A stretch of DNA of 64,000 nt, taken from positions 817,001 through 881,000 of the forward strand of contig NC_083384.1 in the NCBI RefSeq assembly GCF_031755915.1, in the 5' to 3' direction. Below the pieces are notes generated by a model, which had not been told where the DNA came from, ran no database searches, and saw nothing but the letters and a program-made list of their open reading frames with translations. The position numbers and the translations under genes were made by a program. This stretch comes from Ziziphus jujuba (lineage: Eukaryota; Streptophyta; Magnoliopsida; Rosales; Rhamnaceae). The stretch's first letter is position 1. Every line of letters starts with the position of its first letter. Of this stretch, positions 1 to 16,898 are shown one piece after another.

Positions 1-307
1 CCAAAAATAAAATACAAATAAAGAAAAAAATTCTAAAAATTAGAGAGAGGGTTCAAACATATTGTATTTGTGTATTTGTTTTGTAAATTTTTGTTTATAT
101 AAATATGAAATAAATATGTATTATAAATTATATATAAACTATATAAACAAATATTATAACATAATATAATAAATTTTAAAATTATATTATATATATAATT
201 ATATATACTATAAATAACATAAAATATAAAAATGAAAGAGAGTATTTGGCCTAGCTTTGCTCCAATATAATCTATACATTTTGTATCAAAAACGAAAAAA
301 AAAATAT

Positions 308-378
308 GTGGATATAGTCGAATGGTAAAATTTCTCTTTGCCAAGGAGAAGATGCAGGTTCGAGTCCCGCTATCCGCC
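308..378 (+). tRNA. trnG-GCC: trnG-GCC, plastid-derived, decayed copy
   Basis: A 71-nt sequence matches plastid tRNA-Gly(GCC): the D-arm, a GCC anticodon in the run ctttgccaaggag, and the T-arm ggttcgagtcccgctatccgcc. The second base of the acceptor stem is T instead of the usual C, which gives a mispair against the 3' strand. The normal plastid neighbours are present: psbZ upstream in the other repeat unit and trnfM downstream. The 3' half is repeated immediately after the gene. It is probably not expressed in the nucleus. Confidence 0.9.
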
Positions 379-422
379 TGGAATTCTCCTTGCAGGTTCG
401 AGTCCCGCTATCCGCCTGGAAT
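353..422 (+). repeat. 38-bp tandem duplication of the trnG 3' half
   Basis: The segment from 353 (tgcaggttcgagtcccgc) restarts at 391, so the T-arm and acceptor end of trnG occur twice, 38 bp apart. It is present identically in the second repeat copy (54972-55041), so it predates the tandem duplication. Confidence 0.92.
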
Positions 423-594
423 AATAACTTAATGTATTTAAGTTAACAGAATAAAGGATTAAGTAAAGTTGATCACAATAGTATATTGGTTCTATCCCCC
501 CTTCTTTTTCCCCCGCTCCCAAAGAAAAATGGTAATCAATTACTAGTTAACAAATTAACAAAACCAAACCTAAAAGTTTTTGTCAAAAAAAATG

Positions 595-667
595 TTGTAG
601 AGACTAGATTTGAACCCTTAACCTCAAGGTTATGAGCCTTGCGAGCTACCAAGCTACTCTACCCGTG
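595..667 (-). tRNA. trnfM-CAU: trnfM-CAU, plastid initiator tRNA relic
   Basis: On the minus strand the sequence reads as plastid initiator tRNA-Met, with D-arm gtagctcgcaaggctcataa, anticodon CAU and the T-arm. Both ends of the acceptor stem have changed: CGCGGGG has become CACGGGT-like and the 3' end has lost its matching bases. The stem is weak and the gene is probably inactive. Its place between trnG and rps14 is normal for a plastome. Confidence 0.88.
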
Positions 668-828
668 ATGAAAAGACAAGTGGGAAACTAATGGGCAAAC
701 AAGGATTGAACGGGCCTCTCGACCATATCTGTACAAATAGGATAGCCCATTTATACATAATGGTAAAGGGGCCCTCTATGATCATCGATCATAGAAATGA
801 ATAGAAAAATGAAGAGATTGTTTAATCC

Positions 829-1131
829 TTACCAACTCGATCTTGTTGCTCCGGGCAACAAATATGCATAAAGCATTTCACAAAGTATGTGTCCGGATAG
901 ACCAAAGTCTCGATAGTTAGCTCTTGGTCTTCCAGTCGAAAAACAACGTCGATGAAGGAGTGTAGGTACACTATTACGGGGTGGGGATTGTAACTTTCCA
1001 TGAATTTCCCATTTTTCACTCAATGACAGAACTTTGCTTATTTCTTTTTTTGAGGATCGATGAATCAAATGATATTTTTGTTCCAATTTTTGCCTCTTCT
1101 TCTCCCTTTGAATCAAACTTTTTCTTGCCAT
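829..1131 (-). CDS. rps14: Plastid ribosomal protein S14 (full-length frame in NUPT)
   Basis: The 100-residue frame has the usual length of plastid S14, a small-subunit protein that binds 16S rRNA in the head of the 30S particle. It starts [14 protein letters not shown] and ends in the conserved GATRSSW tail. The central [19 protein letters not shown] stretch is typical of the family. Codons that usually give basic residues have become His, Leu or Cys in places (for example [10 protein letters not shown]), as expected from CpG decay. It lies just upstream of psaB, as in the plastome psaA-psaB-rps14 operon. There is no sign of a nuclear promoter or transit peptide, so the frame has most likely survived by chance. 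Confidence 0.85.
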   Translation of the reverse strand: MARKSLIQREKKRQKLEQKYHLIHRSSKKEISKVLSLSEKWEIHGKLQSPPRNSVPTLLHRRCFSTGRPRANYRDFGLSGHILCEMLYAYLLPGATRSSW

Positions 1132-1266
1132 AATGGTTGAATTCCTATTAGTTTAGTTTCAATGATACAAGTCGGATCCTAAACGTAGAAATATAATAAG
1201 GCAGTCACCCTTCTCCATCGAAAGATATGATATTATCGAGGATAATACAACACATAAAAAAAAGAA

Positions 1267-4602
<3,336 letters not shown>

Positions 4603-4627
4603 AATGCCTTTCAAATCCTCCTAGTCA

Positions 4628-8015
<3,388 letters not shown>

Positions 8016-8714
8016 TGAGTCCTCTCCTTTTTGGACAACACATACAAAGAGACCTGCCAATTGTTAAGTAATTAGTGAACCTGTGAGAGATGTTTAGACT
8101 TAGTTTTTTATCTTCTATCTCCCATCTATCTATTTTCTTTAGTTATTCACTAGAGCAATTATGATTTGGAAGTAGATCCGGGGTAAGTGTTCGGATCTAT
8201 TATGACATAGCTAGGGGGCGCATAATGGACCTTTTTAATGTTATAAAATCTTTTTGGGGGGCTTTGAATTGATGCATTCTTTTTTGTGCAACCTAATGTA
8301 TTCATCTCTCAATTAGAAGTTCCAAAATGAAGACACTTTATGCCTTACATAGATATATTACTATTACTCTATTCCAAACCATGTGAACAGTCATTAGTCA
8401 TTACTAAGAGACATACTAGTATTTCTATTTAGTCATTCGAAGGTCTCTTTTACTTTTATTAGTTATTATTATTAACAGCATAAAAGAAATATATTTTCTA
8501 ACTTATCTGTATATCATTTATCCCTATGAAATAACAGACGAAATAGAACAATCTTAGAAGGAGAAGGGATATGATGAAATTTTTTGATTGGTTCTTCCCA
8601 GAGGAATGATCCATTTTATTTGACTGATAGAGACAACAAACAATTCATAAACAATTCATTATAACAAATAAAAAATATATAAAATAAAAAAATAGTTAGA
8701 ATAAAATAGTGTTC
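8016..8714. other. psaA-ycf3 spacer, plastid-derived noncoding
   Basis: About 700 bp separate the psaA start from the ycf3 end, close to the usual plastome spacing. The sequence is AT-rich and I see no gene or insertion in it. The 8520-8660 part keeps a Shine-Dalgarno-like aagaagagaagg-type run but no gene follows it. Confidence 0.7.
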
Positions 8715-10921
8715 TCATTCGAAACGCCTTTTGTGCTTCAATATAACTTCGAGGGGTAAGCACTATATCCTGTTTCCAATACTTGGCAGCTTGGTCAAAC
8801 CAAGCCTCTGTAATTTCAGAATCTCCTTGTTGAATGGCCTATTCTCCCGGGTCGAAATAGGCAGGTAAATTCCTTCCCTCAGAACCGTACTTGAGAGTTT
8901 CCGACCTCATATGGCTCAGCAGTCAAATTCTTTTAGTATCTCATTTTTTTAATCTACCATATATAATTGAATAAGATTTCTAATGGGTCTATCCCCTTTT
9001 TTTTTCTCTGGCGTTAACCAAAAGAGGTTATGAGTTTCAAACTTTAATTTTGCTTAATGATTTAATCAGTTTTATCTTTTCTCCCACCTTCATAAAGCAT
9101 AAGTATTTCCGCTATCATTAGAATTTTCTAAAAGGTAACTATCTCGGTTTCAGATATAAATTTATATAGAATCTTTGAAAAAGAATTTCTTCATAAGAAG
9201 GAAAAGACTTACTATCGTTGGGATCTGATGCTACATCGCCGCTCAGTACCTTAGGGGATCAACTCTATTACATAAGTGAATCACTAACTTTTATCTCATA
9301 TCATGACATAAGTAAGCAGTTGTTATTGTATTGGCCAGAATCTCATAAATTGATCTTTACAGTGCTTCCTTTTCAATTAGACCCTTTATCCATAGAATAA
9401 AGTATCTAGGCATACAAATTTAGTCATATTTCCACTTCTATGAAGTGCATTTCTTTCCTACAGCTGATAAAATCGTTGTTTTGAACGATACATACGTAGA
9501 AAGTCTATTTTTTCTAGTATTTATTAACGGATTTACTTTTTCTTTCCCTTTCTATAGTGGAGATAGTCGCACATAATGATAGATCATGGCCATATTATTA
9601 AAAGCTTATGGCAAGAATGGGTTCCACTCTAGTGCCCGAAAATAATATTTCAAAGCTTTCGTATGTTCTTCGTTCCTTGTGTGGATAAGGCCTATGTTAT
9701 AGAGTATATAACTTCGATCATAGGGATCAATTTCTAATCGCATAGCTTCATAATAATTCTGTAAAGCTTTCGCATAATTTTCTTCGGATTTGATGCGAAT
9801 CTGTCCATGCCCACAGAACAGACAACCTGCTGGGTTACTAACCCAATACGGATGAAGACCGGGCCGATCACTAGTGCTCAAGCTAAGAGGTTTAGGGAAA
9901 AATATACTGCCTTTATCCAGGGGGTAATTCATTCTCAAGAGAACTTGTCCATACCTAAAGATCCAAGACCTGTTTTGGGCATACAAGTGGTGGAAGCCGA
10001 TACAGACCTGGGTAGCAGTTTTTATGCATTTATAGAGTCTGGGCAGCAAGAAATGGTTCCAACTCTTTATGGATTCAATAAATATCACTAAGAGGTCATG
10101 GAAACAAGTCAAGGCAGAAGAAAACCAACTTGTACAGACTTGTACGGACAGCTTAAAAAATTTGACCGAAAATTGTTGTATTGCTTGCTGGCTTTACTGT
10201 ATTTTACTGAGTTGGCTTTTTCTCTTTCTTCCAAGCAAAGGCAACGTGTGGGACTCCATAATAAGCTTCTTTGTCATCCTAAAATGTATATTCAAGCTGA
10301 TTTGAAGCTCACATTGGTCAAAGATTGGTCAAAGTCAATTTAGTCAAAAAACTAGTATTTTAGTTTCCTAATTTGATTCTACTTTTTGTTTTAGGAAATT
10401 ACCATTACTTTTTTTTTCTGGAAAAATAAGTTTAGGAAATTTATTATTTTATTATTTTCACTGTAAATCAACTAATTCCTAATTCAAAATAAAGGAATTA
10501 ATTAATCCAAATTAGATTAGGAAAGGAGGAGACTTTCGACCATATTAGGATTCTTCATTGCATGGTCAGTTTTTCCTTTTTATTTTAGGGTTTTATTTTG
10601 TTTTCTCTTATCCTATAAAAGGGCTTGTTTTTTAGGAAGAACACACCATTAATAATATTCAGAATTTATTTTGTGAGATTGAATTTCTCTTTGTTCTTTT
10701 GAACACTTAAAACACCATTAGTGAGTGAGTGTTTTAGTTTGACTTATCAATAGGAATTCCATCACCTATTATGGCATCTTCGATATACCAAGGTTTCTTA
10801 TCACAGGTTGATTAGGGGTTGAGGTGACCATTAAAACTTGAACATAATTAGATCCGGGCTAATATAATAGGAGTTTAGGTGCAGGTTGTCCTAGGTTCGT
10901 ATCAGGATTGAGCCAACATCC
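8715..10921 (-). pseudogene. ycf3: ycf3 (pafI) pseudogene, exons 2 and 3, split by a solo LTR
   Basis: Ycf3 is a thylakoid TPR protein needed for photosystem I assembly. Exon 3 is at about 8715-8850; it ends FE-stop and contains an in-frame stop near its start. Intron 2 follows at about 8851-9572 and starts with the group II motif GTGCGAC when read on the minus strand. Exon 2 lies at 9573-9790 and continues at 10910-10921 beyond a solo LTR. TPR sequence is clear: [20 protein letters not shown] and [19 protein letters not shown]. Upstream of 10921 the 3' end of intron 1 (group II domain V) is visible, but no exon 1 was found. It lies next to psaA as in plastomes. Confidence 0.93.
9791..10904 (+). 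mobile_element. Solo LTR of the gypsy family inside ycf3 exon 2
   Basis: A 1,114-bp LTR begins TGATGCGAATCTG and ends GGTTCGTATCA, with a perfect 5-bp target-site duplication, ggatt (9786-9790 and 10905-10909). The polyprotein tail frame [20 protein letters not shown] is visible at 9852-10091 before a stop. It shares the family's internal landmarks, such as the repeated aattaattaatccaa region and the final ggagcaggtcgtcctagg-like block. Confidence 0.93.
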
Positions 10922-11805
10922 ATTACGGCCGTCGTTTGATTCAAAGAATCTCCATTTCAAAACTGTACATGAGATTTTCATCTCATACAGCTCCTCCTTT
11001 ATATGCATAATGAGAATAATACATGGAATCCACAAAGATTGAAATGAAATAGTCTCATTTTTAACTTGTAACAAACATGGGCTTTTTCTTTCATGTTTCA
11101 AGAAAGATGAGTTTTGGCCTGTTTTAATTTATATATAAATTAAAAACGTATAAATAAAAAAAGTCACTAAACTTATTGGACTAACTTCTCATTGATGTAT
11201 TGTTTCATCGGGATCCAATCCAAATCACGATGTAATTTTCTTGTTCCTGAACGGTCTTCTTCAACGTTTTTTAGGTTTAGGCTTTACTCCATGTAAAGAT
11301 ATGCCCGATTTGGATTTGAACATATAGGAAAAATGCCTCAATACCATGTCCTTTTGCTACGACTTTTTTTTTTTTTTTTATATTCCATGTCTCCCGCTAA
11401 ATAGTAAATATTCAATGCATTCTTCACATTACTCAATTGATTAACATTTTGAGATCATTATTATATATTATAAATGGAAAATCTTTATAAATAGAATATG
11501 ATATAACTGGTAATTATAGATATATTACCAATTGGTTTTTTTTTTTCTAAACGAAGCCTGTATATTAATATTATATTTCATTTTTTTTTTGTCTAACCAA
11601 GCCAACCATAAATTATAAATTATTATAATTAAGAACATTAATCTATATACGCCACTAAAAAATAGTTTAAGTTGCACTTCATTGTATTTCACGCTCCAAA
11701 TTTTTGATGATTCAATAAACCTTTCTTGGGCGAAAAAGAGGATATCTCGATCAGGTAAGAGAACGGGGAAATACCGTATGACCAAATATATCTGACAAGT
11801 CGCAC
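10922..11805 (-). other. Junction region: ycf3 intron 1 remnant to clpP intron 1 remnant
   Basis: Just above 10922, read on the minus strand, lies group II intron domain V/VI sequence (gagctgtatgagatgaaa...), the 3' end of ycf3 intron 1. At the other end, 11805 reads GTGCGACTTG, the 5' end of clpP intron 1. In plastomes these genes lie tens of kilobases apart, so a rearrangement junction must lie between roughly 11110 and 11650. The middle is AT-rich plastid-like sequence that I could not assign. The exact breakpoint is not visible. Confidence 0.65.
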
Positions 11806-11876
11806 TATGTGTCAATCCACGATGCATCTTCCTCTCCAGGGTTTCATAAAGGAACTTTTGGAACACCAATAAGCAT
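11806..11876 (-). pseudogene. clpP: clpP exon 1 remnant
   Basis: This 71-bp exon encodes the N-terminus of the plastid ClpP protease subunit. It starts with ATG at 11876 and reads MLIGVPKVPL, a stop, then NPGEEDASW. The usual exon 1 length is also 71 bp. The donor splice motif GTGCGAC follows directly. Exons 2 and 3 are absent; the sequence beyond the intron fragment switches to ycf3 material. It lies divergently upstream of psbB, as in plastomes. Confidence 0.88.
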
Positions 11877-12314
11877 TAAATTAGATAAAAATTAATTACG
11901 ATAGCTCACTTTGATGTGAAAGCGTAACAATGTATTTATTGTCTTAATAATATTGTGCTTTATCCTATTTTATCCATAGATCTAATAAGTTTATAGAAAA
12001 GGAAGATAGAAATACTAAAGGAAAATTCTTTTAAATAGGTCCTTTGAATGATGAAAAAAAATATATAAATGCAGTCACTCATATAAAAGGTATCAACCTC
12101 TTACCATTGCGTATTGGTACTTATCGGGTGTAGAATAGATCTGCTTCCTTTTGTTCCTACAAAAAAAATTGTTCCATTATTACAAAAATAATAGAACAAA
12201 TATTAATCCTTTCCCCGAGATAATCCACTCAAAAGGGAAAGTCTATAGTATAGTTTTTTTCGAGTGCAATAAAGTTACATAGTATTTATTTTTTGTTGAT
12301 AGAGGGGTATTTCC
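11877..12314. other. clpP-psbB spacer, plastid-derived noncoding
   Basis: This 438-bp interval is close to the usual length of the clpP-psbB spacer. It is AT-rich. No additional gene is seen. The psbB leader directly before 12315 is recognisable. Confidence 0.7.
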
Positions 12315-13811
12315 ATGGGTTGCCTTGGTATCATGTTCATACCATCATATTGAATGATCTTGTATGTTTGCTTGCTGTCCATATAATGCATACAGCTCTA
12401 GTTGCTGGTTGGGCCGATTCGATGGCTCTATACGAATTAGTGATTTTTGATCCCTCTGACCCTATTCTAAATCCAATGTGGAGACAAGGGATGTTTGTTA
12501 TACCCTTCATGACTCGTTTAGGAATAACCAATTCATGGGGCGGTTGATCATAGGAAGGACTATAATGAATACAGGTATTTGGAGTTACGAAGGCATGGCC
12601 GGTGCACATATTGTGTTTTATGGCTTACGCTTTTTGGCAGCTATCTGGCACTGGGTGTATTAGGATCTAGAAATATTTTGTGATGAATGTATAGGAAAAC
12701 CCTCATTGGATTTGCCCAAAATCTTTGGAATTCATTTATTTCTTGAAAGGCTGGCTTACTTTGGTTTTGGCGCATTTCATGTAACAGGATTGTATGGTCC
12801 ACGAATATGGGTATCCAATCCTTATGGACTAACCGGAAGGGTACAATTTGTAAATTTAGCATGGGGTGTGGAAGGCTTTGATCCTTTTGTTCTGGGAGGA
12901 ATAACCTCTCATCATATTGCAGCAGGGACGTTGGGCATATTGGCGGGTCTATTCCATCTATACAAAGGATTACGTATGGGAAATATTGAAACCGCCCTTT
13001 CTAGTAGTATCACTGCAATCTTTTTTGCAGCTTTTGTTGTTGCTGGAACTCTGTGGTATGGTTCGGTAACTACCTGATAGAATTATTTGGTCCCACTTGT
13101 TATCAATGGGATTAAGGATACTTTCCATAAGAAATATATCGATGAGTTGGTGTTGGGCTAGTCAAAAATCAAAGTTTATCCGAAGCTTGGTCTAAAACTC
13201 CTAAAAAATTAGCTTTTTATGATTACATCGGAAATAATCCAACAAACGGGGGATTATTCCGAGTAGGCTCAATGGACAATGGGGATGGAATTGCTGTTGG
13301 GTGGTTAGGACACCCTATTTTTAGAGATAAAGAGGGTCATGAACTTTTTGTATGTTGTATGCCTACTTTTTTTGAAACATTTTCGGTTATTTTGGTAGAT
13401 GGAGATGGAATTGTTAGAGCCGATGTTCCTTTTGGACGGGTCGAATCGAAATACAGTGTCGAACAAGTAGGTGGAACTGTTGAGTTCTATGGCGGTGAAC
13501 TCAATGGAGTCAGTTATAGTGATCCCGCTACTGTGAAAAAATATGCTAAACGTGCTCAATTGGGTGAAATTTTTGAATTGCATCATGCTACTTTGAAATC
13601 TGACAGTGTTTTTCATAGCAGTCCAAGGGGTTGGTTTACTTTTGGACATGCTTCATTTGCTTTGCTGTTTTTCTTCAGACATATTGGGCATGGTGCTAGA
13701 ACCTTGTTCAGGGATGTTTTTGCTGGTATTGACCCCGATTTGGATGCTCAAGTAGAATTTGGAGCATTCCAAAAACTTGGAGATCCAACTACAAGAAGAC
13801 AAGTAATCTGA
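12315..13811 (+). pseudogene. psbB: psbB (CP47) pseudogene
   Basis: This was the CP47 core antenna chlorophyll protein of photosystem II, with six membrane helices and a large lumenal loop. Nearly the whole 508-codon gene is present but frameshifted. A base is lost just after the start codon, and about seven codons are missing where FHLYKG directly joins sequence normally separated by SVRPPQR (near 12958). The last 180 codons (13272-13811) form one open frame ending TTRRQVI. Many arginine codons have become Cys, His or Gln (for example [13 protein letters not shown]), a CpG decay pattern. psbT, psbN and psbH follow, as in plastomes. Confidence 0.95.
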
Positions 13812-13981
13812 TAGAATATTGTTTTGTTGTTTTTCATTTTTAGTTTTGTGAGTAGGATACCAGACAAATATCGATTTGAATCGATACCTTTTCTTTGACT
13901 CTTACTCTTTCTTTATATGGGAGACGACCCCAAATAAATAGGAATGGAAGCTATAATAGTATGTAAACCATGATTGAATCT

Positions 13982-14090
13982 ATGGAAGCATTGGTTTATA
14001 CATTCCTCTTAGTCTAAACTTTAGGAATAATTTTTTTCGCTATCTTTTTTTGGAGAACCACCTAAAGTTCCAACTAAAAAGGTGAAATGA
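13982..14090 (+). pseudogene. psbT: psbT pseudogene
   Basis: The start MEALVYTFLLV matches the single-helix photosystem II subunit T. An in-frame TAA follows codon 11, and a one-base insertion near 14051 shifts the frame of the PPKVPT-like tail. It lies in the normal place between psbB and psbN. Confidence 0.9.
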
Positions 14091-14151
14091 TTTTTCATTA
14101 TCTCAATTGAAAGTAATGAGCCACTCAATATTGAGAGTCTCATTACTTTAA

Positions 14152-14283
14152 CTAGTCTCTATGCTCCTCGAATGGATCTCTTAGTTGTTGAGAGGATTGC
14201 CCAAAAGCAGTATATAAGGTGTACCCAGTAAAACTTACAAGTAAACTCGATATAAAGATGGCAACAAGGGTTTCTGTTTCCAT
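14152..14283 (-). CDS. psbN: psbN (pbf1), full-length frame in NUPT
   Basis: The 43-codon frame reads [20 protein letters not shown] and ends EEHRD-stop, the full length of plastid PsbN, a single-span stromal-lamella protein that assists photosystem II assembly. It lies antisense between psbT and psbH, the standard arrangement. Only a handful of substitutions are visible and no frame break. Its survival is plausibly chance given its size. No nuclear expression signal is seen. Confidence 0.9.
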   Translation of the reverse strand: METETLVAIFISSLLVSFTGYTLYTAFGQSSQQLRDPFEEHRD

Positions 14284-15167
14284 TATTATATAGTTTCAAT
14301 ACCACAATGGGTCTATGATAAGATCATTTATTTACAAATGGTATACAAAGTCAACAGATCTTAATGAATATAAAATACGATTCATGGCTACACAAATCGT
14401 TGAGAGTGTTGAAGTGTGGCAATTTTGGCACTTGATGGTGCATGCACCGGTTAGCATGCACACCTTGGTATCACCTCCTTTCCTTTTATGAGTTTATATA
14501 TTTTTTTTTTGTATATTTTTAATTGATGTGAGGTACATTTGGATAATGTTTTGTGCCTAAGTTATGTATGCAAAAGCATAGGCAAAACTATGCACAAAAG
14601 AGTAGGAACGTTATGCTTGAAATGCCTATGGTGTTGGATTCATAATTTCCAGCAACATAGGTCTACTGTTTATCTTATATCTCAGGTTTCAAATGGATTT
14701 TGGGGCTGAAATTTTGAGGGATGTGTAAAGACATATAGAGGCGACAATTTTTCAAATCTTAGGTCAAAATGACATGGGGAAGTCCATTTTCTATTCCAAA
14801 CAGATTGCTGTATCTGATGGGCCCAGTATGCAGAGTATAGGTCAGTGTTGGAGCTGTTTGGCCAATGATCCAGTTCCAAAACCTTCTTAGCTCTTGAAGC
14901 AATATTTATTGATGACCAAGGATACCTCAAACCAAGTTTTATAAGCAGATACAAAGGGGAACTAAGTAGGTGAAGCTAGTTTGATTGTTTACCCAAACTA
15001 GTTAAACAATATAAACTTAATTCAAACCATGTGCCACTTTTTACTATATTTGGAATAGACATGTTGCAGCTGGTTTTTACCTCTTTCGTGTATGAAAATT
15101 TAGGTGTTGGCCATTTTACTTTTTAAATTTCAAATGCTTTACTCATTTTGTAAGCTCACATGCTTGG

Positions 15168-15636
15168 TGTCACGGTCCCACTGTTCTAAGCGTACAACGG
15201 GGCCGTGCGGTGCTTACTCGCCCCTCGCGGGTAGTAAGCCAACCATTAATATCCCTCGCATGTAAATAACCCACACGATATTAGTATTGTGCATGCACCA
15301 AGCAAGCAATAAAATAAAACATGTAATCACACAATCGTTAGAAAAGGGTCAGTAAACAAGGCAACAATACGATGAAACACGCAATCAAGAGTTCTCACCT
15401 ATGCTAGTGGTCTAGCCCAACAACTTGCCGACTAGCCACCCCCCTCCAAAGAGCTTATCGGGCCATTTTCATTCCGACAGGAATACATATCAAAATATGC
15501 GAGGAATCATAATGGCACTATTGCCTATAACAAAAGCTAGAAATCTAAGCAAGTGACCATGGGCTTGACTAATGACCCTGGATGAACTTGGCTTGGTATT
15601 TACAATCAAAATTTATAGGTGTGTGTGACTCTTACA
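15168..15636 (-). repeat. 3' LTR of the chromovirus
   Basis: 469 bp from TGTCACGGTCCC to CTTACA. It matches the other LTR closely but lacks a 58-bp segment present there (about 20315-20372). The family shows the distinctive core gtgcggtgcttactcgcccc. Confidence 0.93.
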
Positions 15637-15647
15637 TCCTCCCCCAC

Positions 15648-16821
15648 TTATTCTATGGACGCCCTCGACGACTCCGCTGCTTTGAACTCCTCGATCTGCT
15701 GCTTGTAGGGTGCCAAGTTGCCTTCCTTCTCCCAGCTAGTTTCTTCTTCTCCTAGTCCCTTCCACTTGATGAGGTACTCTCGTACTGGCTGTCGATGCAT
15801 GCTTCTGGTTCTTTCTGTAAGGATCTCCTCCACTTCCTTTGTTGTCTTCGGCAGCTTGGTCTTGACTTCGACTCTTGCTGGAGTGTTGCGCGCTGGATCT
15901 TCCTTGTCGGCATAGTATGGCTTGAGGTTGTTGACGTGGAATACTAGGTGCACTCTTATCCATCCTGGGGTAACCACCTTGTACGACGCCCTCCCTACTT
16001 TGGCAATTATCGGCATTGGTCCCTTATATTTTCTCATCAACCTGGGGTCTCTATCTCTTAGCCAGCGAAATTGCTCTCGAGTTAGCTTAACCATCACCAT
16101 ATCCCCCGCATTGAACTCTAGGGGCCGCCGATCTTTGTCTGCCTATTTCTTCATCCGATTTGCCGCCTTCTCCAAGTAGGCCCTGTATATTTCCATGTTG
16201 TTCTTCCACTATTTGGTGAAGTTAAAAGCCTTTGGGTTCTTGCCTTGGTACTCATCGACTGTGTATGGGAGTGAGGGCTTCTAGCCGTTAACTATTTCGA
16301 ATGGGCACTTACTTGTGGGAGATCCCTTCTGTGCGTTGAAGCAAAATTAAGCTATATCAAGGAGTTTCGCCCAATTCTTCTAGTTGGCACTAACAAAGTG
16401 TCGTAGGTACTCCTCAAACATGCCATTGAATCTTTCCGTCTGCCCATCCGTTTGCGGGTGATAACTAGAGGAGATGTTGAGCTGGGACCTAAGAAGCTTG
16501 AATAGTTCTATCCAAAAAGATCCCGTGAACTTTGCATCTCTATCGCTTACAATGTGTCGGGGCACACCCCAATATTTCACCATAAACTTGAAGAATAAGT
16601 GGGCGGTTTCCTCGGCCGTACAGTACTTTGAGGCAGGGATTAATGTTGCATATTTTGAGAATCGATCCACAATAACCAAAATACTTGAAAGATCCCCGAT
16701 CTTTGGAAGGTTGGTGATTAAATCGATTGACACACTCTCCCATGGGTGTGACAGGACGAATAGAGGTTCCAACAGCCCTGGTGGTTTATGCCACTCCACT
16801 TTGTCCTGTTGGCACACAAGA
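15648..16821 (-). pseudogene. Chromovirus integrase and chromodomain
   Basis: The core at 16380-16817 starts with a zinc-finger end (MCQQDK) and keeps the catalytic D, D and E with surroundings SIDLITNLP, IVSDRDAKFTGSFW and HPQTDGQTERFN. It breaks off near 16380 and the frame resumes at 15648-16100. There the GPMPIIAKVGRASYKV region is followed by a chromodomain (EEILTERTRSMHRQPVREYL, then IKWKGLGEEETSWE) at residues ~95-135. Chromodomains of this group guide integration to modified chromatin. The H2C2 finger partner lies at 16899-17153. Confidence 0.9.
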
Positions 16822-16898
16822 CAGATTCGGATGTAGTCTATAATATCGTCACGTATCTGTGGCCAATAATATCCCTTTTTGATTAAGGCATACGTCCT

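Noticed and set aside
41..240. AT-rich tract near 100-240 as a replication origin
   Set aside because: It is simple TA-rich expansion of the psbZ-trnG spacer, without repeated initiator motifs.
308..667. Functional nuclear tRNA genes
   Set aside because: Acceptor-stem mismatches and plastid context make expression unlikely, although trnI-CAU and trnT keep most pairs.
9606..10112. 168-codon minus-strand frame as a fused TPR-retroelement gene
   Set aside because: It is simply ycf3 exon 2 reading out into the antisense strand of the solo LTR; the target-site duplication explains the joint.
13305..13649. 114-codon minus-strand frame in psbB
   Set aside because: It is antisense to the conserved psbB frame and matches no family.
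15300..15500. CRISPR-like or short tandem repeats
   Set aside because: No regularly spaced direct repeats exist in the window; the repeats seen are LTR pairs and single tandem duplications.
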